A stretch of DNA of 64,000 nt from Mariannaea sp. PMI_226. Lineage: Eukaryota > Ascomycota > Sordariomycetes > Hypocreales > Nectriaceae. The stretch is taken from the NCBI GenBank assembly GCA_024336345.1, contig JANFOG010000007.1:186001-250000 (forward strand). The letters are read 5' to 3'. The notes under the pieces were generated by a model. It did no database searches. It was not told the origin of the DNA and saw only the letters and a list, made by a program, of their open reading frames with translations. Made by a program: the position numbers and the translations under genes. Positions 11,187-22,139 of the stretch are shown here, one piece after another. The stretch's first letter is position 1. Each line of letters begins with the position of its first letter.

Positions 11187-13399
11187 TCACAGGTTGCCGT
11201 TGAATCCTCCATTAGCCGCAAACTGAAGCTGGTACTCGCGGAGATCGGCCCAGTGGCGCAGCTCTTCCTCCTCCTCTTGCGAAGTCATATTAGCGTCAGC
11301 AGAATGAGGCGATGTGCCGCTGCTGGCACCCGACTTCTCCAGCTTCATCAGAATGTTGATCAACTGTGACAAGGCGCCTTCCAACTTTATCGCTAGCGGT
11401 CCTTTACGTTCTGGAGCATCGTTCAGCAGAGTTGATGCCACTTGGCGAATCTTATTGATAAGAGACCCTCCATTCGGCTCTAGGTTTCGCTGCGAAATCG
11501 ACCCCAAAACAGTCAGGAGATTTTCCACAATTTGCTCGCGCTCTTCCGACATGAAATCATAGATTTCTTTTTCATCAGCATCCCGCGCAGCCTTCTCGTC
11601 CTCCGATTCTCCCTCAACTATGTCAGGGTGCTGTGCTTGTTCTTGTAGGTGAACATCTCGGAGGTTAAAGTATAGCTCAACAAAGTACGATCTCGTGGCC
11701 AGTTGTGAAACATATATGTTGGCCTTTTGGATCTCATACTGCAGGTACCGTCGCCGACTTGGGTGGTTTTTTATGGCAATTCGAAGATCGTGTGCCGGTT
11801 GACTGTTGGGCCAAGCTGGGGGCGCATATTGGATCCCAGACTCATCAAAGCTCGCTAGTGTGGCTGCCTCATCCCCATGGTTCCCCAGTTGAAGTTCCGG
11901 TGGTAGGTTAGCTGTGATACCTCTCGCGGCAAGCAAGCCGTCTCGGAGGAGAACACGCTGGTCTGCCCAAGGCAGAGTGCTCATTCCATAAGCAATTTCC
12001 AAGCTTACAACTCCATTCATAGTCGTATAAATATCGATGCCAAATCGGAACCCTGTGAGAAGAGTGACACTACCGTCTTGCTGGTGGATAATATCATTCG
12101 CAAGGATGCAAATATCATCAACGTTCTCGGGATACGCAGGATATGGGAGGCTAGGTGTGGACGGCGCAATTACCATATCGGCGGCGGAAGCACCCAACTG
12201 TGAAAAGGACCTAGGAACTCGTCAGCTTGGATTTCTAGTTGCAGTCACCACATTTAGATAAAGCCTTACCGGACACCAAGTAGGAGGCACCAAAAGATGC
12301 GCTTTCCGATCTGGTCTTTAACATGGTTAAATGGGAGGGGATCTGGCGAATAACTGTCGTTGCCAAAAGTGGGAAGCTCTCCGGTGTGTTTGGGACGGTT
12401 GAAGCCTAACTCTCGAATTAGAGTTAAAGTCTCCGCCATGAATTGGCCAGAGGCATTCCATTGATGAGTGTAGCCCGAAGCCAAGCCTAGGAAATAGCTA
12501 GTTGCGGCATCGTCCAGCGTTTTTGGCTGCTTCAGTTGCCATTTACTGCCTCGGCTTAACAGAGCAATCTCACGGCACTTCTCAATCATGACGATAGCCC
12601 GAGGAAAGAGGTGGGTGCTATGTTGGGCTTTGAGGTGCTCACGGGCACTGCGAGGAAAAGATGCAACCAGTGCGCAAATCATGCTAGCCAACAAGCCAAG
12701 AAACTCTGGTCGAGTTCGGTCCTCGCGGTTGGCGAATGATTGCCGGAATGTAGGTTCATGGGGGAACGGCGCAAGAGGGTGGATGTATGTGAAGAAGTCG
12801 TCGATGAGAAGTTCTAGGACAGGCATTGGTGCGATTGACTCTGCATCGAGCACAATGTCCGTTGAGATATTCATCAATGCCTTGGCCGCAGTTTGGGGTG
12901 AGGGAGACACATTCAAAACGGCACCCGCAGTCGCAGCAGCGTCAATTCGACTGCGCTTTGCGGCCTTGGCAGCCTCTGCATGCTTGTTTGGTGGCCCACG
13001 ACGTTTCGTTTCGCGATTATACGTGCAGTCCACGCCGAGTTCGCGGCAAGGACGGCAAGGGATATCGGTATCGTCGCATTTGACCTTTCGCATACTACAC
13101 ATGTCACAGGCGCGTCGGAGACGAGTCAACTTTGGGTTGACAGTTGGGTCACGCGAACCCTGAGAAGGGTCAATAAAATGAGCCGTCATATCAGCTGCCG
13201 AGGGAGGCAGCGGCACATGGCCTGGAGTCTGGCTGACCGCCTCAGCGGCGGCCACAGCGGCAGCAGCATGTTGCAGAGCCTGGGGATTATTGATAGCATG
13301 CGCCGCGTCGCTGGCGGCTTGCAGTATCTCGAGACCGTTGCTGGCATAAGCGTGGGCGGTCGCGTGAGAAGAATGTTCGGGGGGAGATGTGCCCGACAT
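11187..13399 (-). CDS. Zn2Cys6 transcription factor with fungal-specific domain
   Basis: Two exons, 13399-12270 and 12210-11187, give about 717 residues. The 59-nt intron 12211-12269 (GTAAGG...CCTAG) was placed so that the conserved GVRSFSQLGAS block reads through. The binuclear zinc cluster has six Cys at residues 98, 101, 108, 115, 118 and 125 (spacing 2-6-6-2-6), followed by a basic linker and RRGPPNKHAE. An Ala-rich stretch precedes it. The middle-homology region (about 200-480) includes a TYIHPLAPFPHEPTF segment and GKRIFWCLLLGVRS, typical of fungal_trans domains. The C-terminus has a short acidic EEEEE run. It is presumably a nuclear DNA-binding regulator; the target genes cannot be told from the sequence. 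RRGPPN-type linkers occur in sugar-metabolism regulators, but that is only a hint. Confidence 0.88.
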
Positions 13400-14145
13400 G
13401 ATGGTGAAGAGCGAGCCGGAGGCTCCTCGGATGCGGCCGGGGGACCGGGCACGGAGCGACGGCGACGGCGACGGACAGATCGGGCTGAGTGGGACGTTGG
13501 ATTGAACGCGATTTGATACGCGGGCGAGTCTGATGATGGCTGATTATCGGAGGATTACCGGATGCTGGAAGGTGTTGAAGCGAGGTGAAGCCGACGAGGG
13601 CCCAGGAGCAGAGTGGGGGGCCAGAAGGAAGAGCACACGGGCGAAAAGTCGCGTGGTCACGTGTGTGTGGAGTTTGAGAGAAATCTCCACAGCTACCTCA
13701 GCGAGCCAAGTAACCCAGGGTACCCTAAAGCGATGACCTAAAGCGATGATCGTTTTCGACATTGGCAAGTCTGGCTCAAACAGCTATTCTATTACGCAAT
13801 GGATAATTGCTCCGAAAGCTTTTGAATGTGCGTAATAATTATGCAAGAACACAGAAATTACGATTGGACATCTTGCTCCTATGACGAACTTGAGTATGAG
13901 TTCAAAAATATGTATGATATATAACCCACCTTTTGGTATCAAAGTCGCCACACCAAGGACCATTATTCTGAACTCTAACTTCACAAACAGATGATTCTAC
14001 TTACAAAAAGAAATAAATGCTACTATTCTACGACGAATTTTGGCCAGAACGTATCTTTGGTGCTGGGTTGGGCAACCAGCGCTAATTACTTTGATCAAAC
14101 TGCTCTACTGCGGCCTCATCTATCGCAAATGCTCCAAACCACAGC
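13400..14145. other. Intergenic, upstream of the Zn2Cys6 gene
   Basis: This is the 5' region of the Zn2Cys6 factor up to the first 5S rRNA gene. It becomes AT-rich after about 13,750. I see no coding signal. Confidence 0.4.
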
Positions 14146-14264
14146 GCATACGACCATAGCTCTTAGAATACACTGGATCCCGTCTGCTCTCCGCACGTTA
14201 AGCTGAGAAGCGGTGGATTAGTACTCGGGTCGGTGACGACCGGGGAATCCCCACTGTTGTATGT
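14146..14264 (+). rRNA. 5S rRNA, copy A (119 nt)
   Basis: Starts GCATACGACC and ends CTGTTGTATGT, so helix I pairs along its length apart from the first base. Helix II/III pairs GCTCTTAG with CTGAGAAGC with the usual bulged A and one T:G pair. The conserved GGATCCCGTCTGCTCTCC and GTCGGTGACGACC blocks are present. A T run at 14264-14271 is a good Pol III terminator. It differs from the other three copies mainly by paired changes. It was recognised as 5S by comparison with fungal 5S consensus from memory. Confidence 0.88.
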
Positions 14265-14729
14265 TTTTTTTGCTCTTAGCTTGGCCTTTTTGTCACAGAA
14301 CGGATCTCCGTCGACTTATAACCGAAAAGACGACCTCTATATTGCACAACCGACCATTGTTCTCAAAATACACTGGATCCCATCAAATTCTTCCAATCCA
14401 AGTTCGAACGTCCATTTTTCAAGTATTGTGTCTCCGATAATGGAGGCCTAAACTCATTGTAAACAACTGCCTCGGTAGTAAGTCACGCTCTTGGCGTGGA
14501 AGCCGGATCGTGTCCAGGTCGTGCCGTCAGGTGAAAGGAAAGCTCATTCACTTGTGTCACATGGTGTTGAGCTTATCAAATATACGTCTTCATCCATCTG
14601 CTACGGTGGCAGTGATAACAGTCTTCAAACAATTGGGAAAACAACAATAGCTATATAGCTACCTACCACATAAGTTTATTCTTCTTGAAGCTGATGGCGT
14701 CTATTTCTTGCAAAGAAATTCGTATAATC
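14265..14729. other. Intergenic region after 5S copy A
   Basis: This contains the spacer after 5S copy A, a truncated 5S fragment at about 14351-14392, and then AT-rich sequence up to the 3' end of the 819-residue gene. I see nothing else. Confidence 0.45.
14351..14392 (+). pseudogene. Truncated 5S rRNA 5' fragment
   Basis: The stretch beginning CGACCATTGTTCTCAAAATA and continuing through CACTGGATCCC matches the first third of the neighbouring 5S gene (CGACCATAGCTCTTAG...CACTGGATCCC). The match fades after about 14385. It lies exactly 200 bp downstream of the equivalent base in copy A, so it looks like the remnant of a tandem partner. Confidence 0.65.
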
Positions 14730-17189
14730 TTAGAGGATGAGAACATGGATAGGGTTCGGCATGCGCCAGCAAACACGGAGACTGCATTCCAGACATGCAG
14801 TCCTCCGCAAGACTTTCGGTTCGGCTGTGCAACAAAGCGCGAAGGCTCGGATCAAATCAGAACTTGCTATCGCAATGATGTCGACAGAACTATGTGAGTT
14901 GTTGGCATTGCTATGATCGTGCCAAGGCGCGGCGTACCGACAGTCTCTGTCCTCGGAGAGCTTGGTATGGCCGGGGTGGCTGCAGTCTTGCAATAGAAGA
15001 GTGGATGAAAGATGGTGGAGCAGATCAAATGGGTTCCTTTTGACTGTGAAGGACGGTTTCTTACTGTCCTTCATCACCATGTACAACTCAATCTCCCTGT
15101 TGTCCTGCGTTTCTGCAACCCATGACACGTTAAAGTTTGGGTGTAAATCTTTTGGTTCTGTGACTTTTCCGAAACGAGTCAAGTTAGGGTACGTGTATGT
15201 TTGCATCAACTCCGGGTACTCCAAGGTCTCTGGACAGGACACAACATCATAAAGCGAGTTATTGTACCTTAAGACACCTGGCCGGACGCAAAGTCGCAGG
15301 TAGCCATGTGTTTCAACCCTCAGTGCTTCGAATATCAGAGGGTACACCACTTGGCCCTTCGCAGAGGTCATGATCAAACTGCGGTCTTCATCATCGATAT
15401 GGGCGTGGCCAACTAGACTCCGGGCCCAATCATAGATGTCCATGACCTCAATGATCTGTGAATCTACTTCCTTGTCTGTTCCATTCTCAGAAATTCTGTC
15501 TCCATCAGATTCGTCTTCCCATTCGCCGCCTGAATTAGATTCGTCTTCCTGTTCGCTGTCTCCATAAGATTCGTCTTCCCGTTCGCTGTCTCCATCAGAT
15601 TCGTCTTGCCCTTCGCTTCCCCTAGCAGATTTGCTTTTCCTTACATCTTTTTCTTCAGGTCCAAGAATCGAAGCGATCCTCTTCTGAATATCCATTCCAC
15701 GGAGTCGATCTCTGCACTTCCAAACTCGCAGTGAAATTGGACAGTCCAAGAGTGAGTAGGCAATGATGTCAAGAGCTATAAACGCCAGAGACAAAAAGAA
15801 ACCTCGTCTTAGGCACTGATACGCCCTGACCTTATCTTGAGAGGGTCCTTGATAACATTTCTTGCACTCACAGCGCTTGTCTAACGATTCTAGATAGGCT
15901 TTGACCAATGGAAGATCTGATATATGGCGACCTTCAAGATTCGAGAACCGAAAAGTCTCCCTCTTAAGCTTGAGGAACTTGGCACACACGTTTGCAATAA
16001 CCTCCAGAGGTGGAAGCGGGCTGATGACAAGATCTTCAACTGAATCGACTTCGGATCGAACCCATCTTGCCGGAGTATTTTTGTTACATAGGCTTCCAAT
16101 CCCGTCGTTCTTCAGTGCCAAGATATGGGGAATGGCATAGCTAAGTGCTTCTGAAAGCATCCGTGTCATCCTAGTGTTGAACCTTTTGTTGTTATACTGT
16201 GTGAAGCGATGGTCCTCGAGAAGCCATGAGATATAGTCATCAATTTTGACCATGAACCTTATTTCCTTCTTATCAATTGACCCCAGCAAGCGAGTTATAT
16301 CCTCAATATGGTGATGGTGAATGATAGCCTCGAGTGTGTTCGTAGCCTTATTATTAGGATGTAAAATGATGGCCTTGATGGAAAATGTTTCAACGTCTTG
16401 TTCAAGGATTGGTTCGCTGTGGCCTTCGACATATATTGAAGCAGGAAATCCTAGGCACCATTCCACAAATGCCAAAATCCAGGCAGCTGCCCCTCGGATT
16501 TTGATGGTCACACCTGTCACTGTAGACTCTCCAATTCGGGCCACTTGGCGAAAGACGTCAATTAACCCAGCAATGGATTTTGGCGATGGTGTTCCTGATA
16601 GTACAGGATTCTTGGCCACATTCTGTTGTTCAGTGCTGGGAAATGCAAAGTCATGGCCAGTTCCAGTCTCGCCTATCGGTGTTCGCAAAATCCCTCCCAG
16701 GAGCAGCTCATACCCAGAAATAATTGCGGTAAAATCGCATTGATGACATCGAGCTTCAAGTGCCCCAAATAAATCCCTAAGGTGTGGAAGCGGCGGCGTA
16801 GCTGTCAACTTGAGCTTGGTCTGTTTCAAGAGTATCTCAAGAACCTGGGCGCTAGCGTATGGCTTGATGGTTGGAACAAGCGCAGCCGCCAGGGCTAGAA
16901 ATCGAACGCCATCTAAGCTAGTTGCAAGCTGAGTAGCAGAATCGTTGGGGGAGAAGCCAATACTTGCCCTTATGAACTTGACAGGCGTTGGCTGCGGTGA
17001 TGGTATCATCACCTGTGTGACTTTCCTCATTATGTCGGCACCTATGGCAAGGTTGACACCAACCTCCTGGCAGGCAACTATGGCCTGCACCTGTACATTG
17101 TCGGTCGAGGCCGCATTCACAATCCTTTGCACAAAGTCCCAATTTGCAAGCGAATTAAGGGACCACTGGACCTGAATGTTTGATGACAT
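14730..17189 (-). CDS. Uncharacterised fungal protein, 819 aa
   Basis: Single open frame from the ATG at 17189. I do not recognise a functional domain. Visible parts include an N-terminal conserved-looking block (KFIRASIGFSPN, SLDGVRFLALAAALVPTIKPY), a CHQCDFTAIISGYELLLGG segment, a Cys motif RCECKKCYQG, and a hydrophobic helix just after it (LSLAFIALDIIAYSLL). A highly acidic Asp/Glu/Ser repeat region follows, encoded by a 30-bp minisatellite at 15508-15627. The C-terminal block (IIAIASSDLIRAFALCC, TACLECSLRVC) resembles the end of other large unnamed fungal proteins. Length, uninterrupted frame and family resemblance support a real gene. It sits between 5S rRNA copies A and B in a gene-poor stretch, which suggests accessory status. 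Function unknown. Confidence 0.72.
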   Translation of the reverse strand: MSSNIQVQWSLNSLANWDFVQRIVNAASTDNVQVQAIVACQEVGVNLAIGADIMRKVTQVMIPSPQPTPVKFIRASIGFSPNDSATQLATSLDGVRFLALAAALVPTIKPYASAQVLEILLKQTKLKLTATPPLPHLRDLFGALEARCHQCDFTAIISGYELLLGGILRTPIGETGTGHDFAFPSTEQQNVAKNPVLSGTPSPKSIAGLIDVFRQVARIGESTVTGVTIKIRGAAAWILAFVEWCLGFPASIYVEGHSEPILEQDVETFSIKAIILHPNNKATNTLEAIIHHHHIEDITRLLGSIDKKEIRFMVKIDDYISWLLEDHRFTQYNNKRFNTRMTRMLSEALSYAIPHILALKNDGIGSLCNKNTPARWVRSEVDSVEDLVISPLPPLEVIANVCAKFLKLKRETFRFSNLEGRHISDLPLVKAYLESLDKRCECKKCYQGPSQDKVRAYQCLRRGFFLSLAFIALDIIAYSLLDCPISLRVWKCRDRLRGMDIQKRIASILGPEEKDVRKSKSARGSEGQDESDGDSEREDESYGDSEQEDESNSGGEWEDESDGDRISENGTDKEVDSQIIEVMDIYDWARSLVGHAHIDDEDRSLIMTSAKGQVVYPLIFEALRVETHGYLRLCVRPGVLRYNNSLYDVVSCPETLEYPELMQTYTYPNLTRFGKVTEPKDLHPNFNVSWVAETQDNREIELYMVMKDSKKPSFTVKRNPFDLLHHLSSTLLLQDCSHPGHTKLSEDRDCRYAAPWHDHSNANNSHSSVDIIAIASSDLIRAFALCCTAEPKVLRRTACLECSLRVCWRMPNPIHVLIL
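15508..15627 (-). repeat. 30-bp coding minisatellite, 4 units
   Basis: Four head-to-tail 30-bp units, each starting GATTCGTCTT on the + strand, encode ten-residue acidic repeats of the DESDGDSERE type in the 819-residue protein. The unit is a multiple of three, so copy-number change would keep frame. Confidence 0.85.
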
Positions 17190-18326
17190 TGTTCATTCAA
17201 CTTATGGGTTAGCTTATGAGGATTTGCTTAGAGGTAAATTGCTCCGACTTTGCTGGTAGCGTTGATTGTGCTGATTTTTCGACTGCGGAAGGCAAGAAGT
17301 CACTGGTCATTTAAATTATCCGCGAGAAGCGAACATTGGCTGATTAAATAGCTACATGGGGGGGAAGGAGGGGTAGCTGAGCATCCTTCAGGCCTTGTTA
17401 CTGTGGCTAAGGCATCATAAATCTCATGGGTCCTAGCCGGCAATATGGCCTTGCTAAATCATCACCTGATCTGAAGAAAGGTAGAAAATGTTGTTTTTAT
17501 GTAGATTTGCTCCTTGAGGTTGTCAAGTGCATGAGTGTCCTACCGTCTTCATTGTTCAATATGGTAGAGTAAAGAAAAGGATAGAAGAGCGGCAGGCGAT
17601 ATTGTCTAGCCATCTACAGATTGGAGGGGCATGATTTCTGCTTATTGAATGGTTCAATCCCACTCAGTGACAGCGATGCTCACGTTACATATGTATTGCC
17701 TGGCTTGATGCGACCCCTGCCAAGAGAGGACGGTCCATCCGTGACTGGAAGTTGTTCTTAACAGGGCGGCGTTATATCACCAAAAGACCAATCTGCTTGA
17801 GAACGGCAACCAAATAGGGCATAGTAGCGGGTTTAGAAAAGCCGCACTGTAAATCCGGAAGGAAAAGAAAATCAGCCAATCAAATGGTATAGAATAGATT
17901 AAATGGCATCTCAATACATCTGTATAGTAAATCATAAATAAAAAAGGTAGGGCAAAAGTAAGATGAGAGAATTGAGAGGATTGGGCCTGGTTTGCTCTTG
18001 CATCATAGTTGTTTATTACATGATTAAAGTAAGGTGCACGATTACACGCGCGAGTCAATTGACATGCGGAAAGAGGGTTAATTGAGGTGTCAGGCGACGC
18101 CTTTCGCCGACAAAGCGAATTCCACACCAGCATATTAATCAAGCTAGAAAAAAGGGGGGTGGTCTACTGTTTCGTTGTTTTCAGCGTTGACATCCGTTTT
18201 GTTTTCGGGAAAATGTAGAGGCTGGCCCTCACTGTTGTATGTTTTCTTTTGCTCTCATCTTGACCATTTTCTCCTTCCCAGAACAGCAGTCTGTCAACTT
18301 AAACCAGAATTAATCACAAATCTGAT
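17190..18326. other. Intergenic, gene-poor
   Basis: AT-rich sequence with no recognisable gene. It contains the 3' remnant of a 5S rRNA gene at about 18226-18251. The rest is featureless to me. Confidence 0.45.
18226..18251 (+). pseudogene. 5S rRNA 3'-end remnant
   Basis: CCTCACTGTTGTATGT followed by a T-rich stretch and GCTC matches the 3' end plus terminator flank of 5S copy A. Upstream sequence no longer resembles 5S. Its end (18242) lies 203 bp before the end of copy B. The spacer after it aligns loosely with the spacer after copy A (shared CAGAAC, GTC[AG]ACTTA). Confidence 0.65.
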
Positions 18327-18445
18327 ACATACGACCATAGCTCTTAGAAAATACTGGATCCCGTCTGCTCTCCGTACGTCAAGCTAAGAAGCGGTGGACT
18401 AGTACTCGGGTCGGTGACGACCGGGGAATCCCTACTGTTGTATGT
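18327..18445 (+). rRNA. 5S rRNA, copy B (119 nt)
   Basis: Starts ACATACGACC and ends CTGTTGTATGT with helix I fully paired. Helix II/III is GCTCTTAG/CTAAGAAGC with the bulged A. The arm beside the loop E region pairs GTGG with CTAC through one G:T. The interrupted T-rich tail (18444-18457) is a plausible terminator. Confidence 0.9.
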
Positions 18446-19514
18446 ATTCTTTTTTTGTTCTGTCCAGGACTTCTTTTTTGCCTTTTACTGTCTTGCTTGT
18501 TTGTTTCCTAGAGCCGAGTTGTCTATTCATATCTGGTATATAGTATCAAGGATCTCAGGTCATACTGAATCTACGTACGCTCTCATTCCTTATAATCTAC
18601 CTGAGTTCTCGATGTCCGTGTGTCGACAAGCAGCGGACACAATGCCCACTTTGGCTTGTAATCGTTGACCGAATTCAGTACCCGTTGAAACAGTAAGGTA
18701 GCACATGGGCCCCATCCTCATGTTATAATATTGTGACTCGTTAGTATCTCTCGAGTATTGTGGCAACTGGGAATCTCCGAAATGAGAGACATTATATCAG
18801 GGACGTTTGGGGTGCCTTGGGTAAGATCACCGTATTGGCTGATAGAGCTGGCACGGGACGACAAACAAATCAAACGATAGCCCTATTGACATCAATGATC
18901 CGGGGTGTTATCTCTAGGATCTTCATACTGGAATTTACTTGGTATCATACCGTTGACATCTTGATTGGCAGTCTTAGCGAAGGGTAAGATGCAACTCGAA
19001 TGGAGCTGAGGCGGTGTTCAAAGGCGAAGTCCTGAGAAAATAAAATATTCTCAACGCCTGAGAATGACTAAAGTTATATACTAGAACCGATTGCTGAATG
19101 CCTATGCTAGATAAGAATGTCTGGAAAACGCTCGCTCTATTGTGATAACATGGCTCCGAATGTCCACAGTTGTCATTGGCGAAGCAACCAGAAACGTCCA
19201 TGAGTTGTTGTACGATGTTACATAGGACTGCAATTCTTCCTGCTGGGAATGGAATCTGGCCATGGTGAGCGAACTTTAGTAGTTTACAAGTAATTAGTCT
19301 TGGATAATCAAAGCAGTTCGAAATATCTCATCTACCACCCTCTGCAGAAATTGCCACTGCTTGGTGAATGGAGCCGGGATTAAGTATATTCTAGACTGTT
19401 CCTACTACCCTCGTGAGAACTAACCTGAGGTATCGATTTGACAGATTTCCGATATTCTCTCTATATCAGCGCTTCCAAAGGATTAGGGTGGCTTCGTGTA
19501 GGCTTGGATGCCAA
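18446..19514. other. Intergenic
   Basis: Between 5S copy B and the 3' end of the LEDGF-like gene. No supported coding region or RNA gene. Confidence 0.4.
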
Positions 19515-20892
19515 TCACTCATTCATATTCCACTTCTCAAGCAGGGCCTGTGATCGAGCCTTGAAGCCAAAGTCTTCCTCCTTGGGTATACTTTCAAGCT
19601 TCAAAATGGCGCGGAGTACCTTGTTGATCTTCGTGGTTTTAATAGTGTCAACGTCTAGGTCATCGTAGGACTCGAGTTTGGTCATGTACTCGGACATTGA
19701 CTTCATATCCTCCTCTTTCGGACCTGCATCTTGGGTCAAGAGTCCTTGCTGAAGGCTATGTCGCAGGGGCAGGATCTCCTCCCATAACTTGATGAGGATT
19801 AGCAACCGCAGCATGACGAAATAATGGCAGTGCTTACTTCAGTGGCGTGCTTGCGTTTCTTTTGCGCAGTAGGCTCGGGCTCTGTCGAAGCTGAGTCCTC
19901 TGGTCCAGATGCGGTATTTGAAGCCATCGATTCCTATTGCAAGTACTTGTATCAGTCGAGAGGTATTCGAGCCATAGCTGAGCGTAAAATGGAACTTACG
20001 TCCAGGGCCTCAGAATTTGAGGGATTGGCCTGCTCTTCTTCCTCCTCTGCCTCGTCCTGTGCTCCCGAAGTTGAGAGGTTTGCCTGCTCACTGTCCTCAT
20101 CTACTTCATCATATTCCTCATCGCCGGTCCCAGAATGGAGCTTTATGGCAATTGCTTGCCCATTTTGCCGGGCAACTGAGATATACGGAGGTCCACCTAC
20201 GCCATCTTGACCAACTACTCCCAAGTCAGCTATTCCGGTCCCCTTGTCTCTCTCGCTAAAAAAAAGGAAAAGTTGAGTCTGATCGATGGATGCAACTTAC
20301 AACTCATGCCACCAAGAGTGAAACCCGAGTTTTCTACCTTTCCATCTTGGTAGTTCAGCGTAATAGTTGCCAGGTAATATTCGAAGTCCAATTCCTCTTC
20401 TTCCTCACTGTCCTCAAACATGACCTTTTTTGCCGCGTCTTTGGTCAAGTACTCGGTCGACAAAACGTTACAGGCGCCTCCATCATCATAGTACGACCCG
20501 GCCCTCGTCCACTTCACTCCCTTGGGAAGAATACTGTCGAGATTGACAGTCGCATCGCTTTCTCGGGATTCCTTGTCATACGTCTCCCATTCATCCACAG
20601 GTTGCGCCAGATCAATGGCTCCATCGCAAACCCAGTACAGATAGCACTCTAAGTACGGGCCGAGTTCCGGAGGCGAAGTTCCATAAGGCGGGACTTCCTT
20701 CACCGCTGACCGCCATATTCCAGGCTTGCAGTTAACAATTCCGTCGCGCTGTGTCGTAAGCTCATCGAGGGATTCCTCCTCTGTCTGTACTTGGCCGCAG
20801 AAAACAATGCCGACTCCATACGGTGGTGACGCGGTGATGTGGAATCGCCGTGGCGAGATTTCCATAATCTGATCGAAGCGCTCTTCACTCAT
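19515..20892 (-). CDS. Protein with LEDGF/TFIIS-N-like C-terminal domain
   Basis: Four exons reconstructed by frame: 20892-20301, 20229-20000, 19933-19838 and 19787-19515, about 396 residues. Introns begin GTAAGT, GTAAGT and GTAAGC and end AATAG, AATAG and CAAG. The last exon (residues about 307-396) has LWEEILPLRHSLQQGLLT and KINKVLRAILKLESIPKEED, the helical-bundle domain (TFIIS N-terminal/LEDGF integrase-binding type) found at the C-terminus of fungal PWWP chromatin proteins. Before it are acidic stretches and a KKRK basic patch. The N-terminal 200 residues are not recognised, and I do not see a PWWP motif. The ATG at 20892 is the first in the frame, but the frame stays open upstream to about 21093, so an upstream exon is possible. 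It is likely a nuclear protein-interaction adaptor. Confidence 0.62.
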
Positions 20893-22139
20893 GTTGGCGA
20901 GTTTGAACCTTTTGGTCCTGTCATCAAAGGGTTCCTGGCCACAATGGTTAATCAGGTCAGCGACACGAGGGCTCCTTTTATATCCGTCGTCCCATGTGGG
21001 CCATGGCCAGGACGCTTCTCGGCTGAGACGGCATGTCGATGGCACCCAAAAGATCGGAACGGATATCCTAGCGAGAAAATCGAGACTGTGCACATTATGC
21101 TATGTGCCTGAGCATGAAACGACCTGCGATCGTGAAAAAGTTCACGCAAAATAAAAAATAAAAATGAAGAAGGGTACACATCAAGCCGCGCAAAACATAT
21201 AGCCCACAATGCCCATTATATAAATGTTTATCTCTCGTTCAAATTAAGGGATTGGTATTCTAGACAATAAATAATTCCATCACTACTCCCGTAATCATCA
21301 TCCCTCCAAAATGGCATGTTAGGTTATGGGAAAACCTGGGGTTGAGACCCCCTTGCCTTGCATCCCATCCCTGCCTAGTCGACGATACCAAGAGCAGAAG
21401 TCCGCTAGCTAATAAGCCCCATCTTGACACTTAAGCAGCTTACCACGTGCGTCCTGTGAGCCGCATATGCAAGCTAATAATCAAGCCCAGAATATTAAGG
21501 CCCGGAAGATTGTCGTGGCTCCGAGTGATCCGTCTGATCACATCGGCACAGTCAGCACTACCGTAGTGTTCAGTATCCAACGCAATGAGAATGAATGACC
21601 TGGTCTTGCTCAATTAAGTTTTTGGAGATTTTTGAGATCACTGGCTCGAAGCTCCGCGGAAAAGCCAGCAAGAGACACATCACTATTTGACTCTGGCATC
21701 ATCCATTCCCCTGTGCCCCTTTATTACCAGAAGAGCATGCGCTATGGGAAATCTACCATTCCTGAACTGTGTTTCAAGGCCAAGTTACGTGTCTCCCCAC
21801 CTTTCGCCAACGTTAGTTTGGCTCTTTGTCATGGTTAGCTCTAGTCCTTGGTAATCCGTTTTTTTGTTCGTTTCTGAGATGGGACAGAAATCCAGGTTTT
21901 CTATAGAGTACAAAGAACAAACATGCGCAAACCAAACGATGTATTGGGAAATATGAAAACGATTTCACGCGTGTTTACCTGCTCCTTGACGTTTATTAAT
22001 AGCACTGACCTCCTAATAATGATACGCAAGTCACTGTTACTAAAGCCATGTATTGAAGGCCCCAGCTAGGCTGGTGACCAGAAACGGCAATGGCCGATAC
22101 TATGTAAAATAGTGAGCGCCGGTGCATTGTGACTACCTA
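20893..22139. other. Intergenic between two minus-strand genes
   Basis: This may hold an upstream exon of the LEDGF-like gene near 20,893-21,093, where the frame remains open. The rest is AT-rich with no recognised gene. Confidence 0.4.

Noticed and set aside
12588..13516. Long plus-strand frames opposite the Zn2Cys6 gene
   Set aside because: Shadows of the minus-strand coding sequence.
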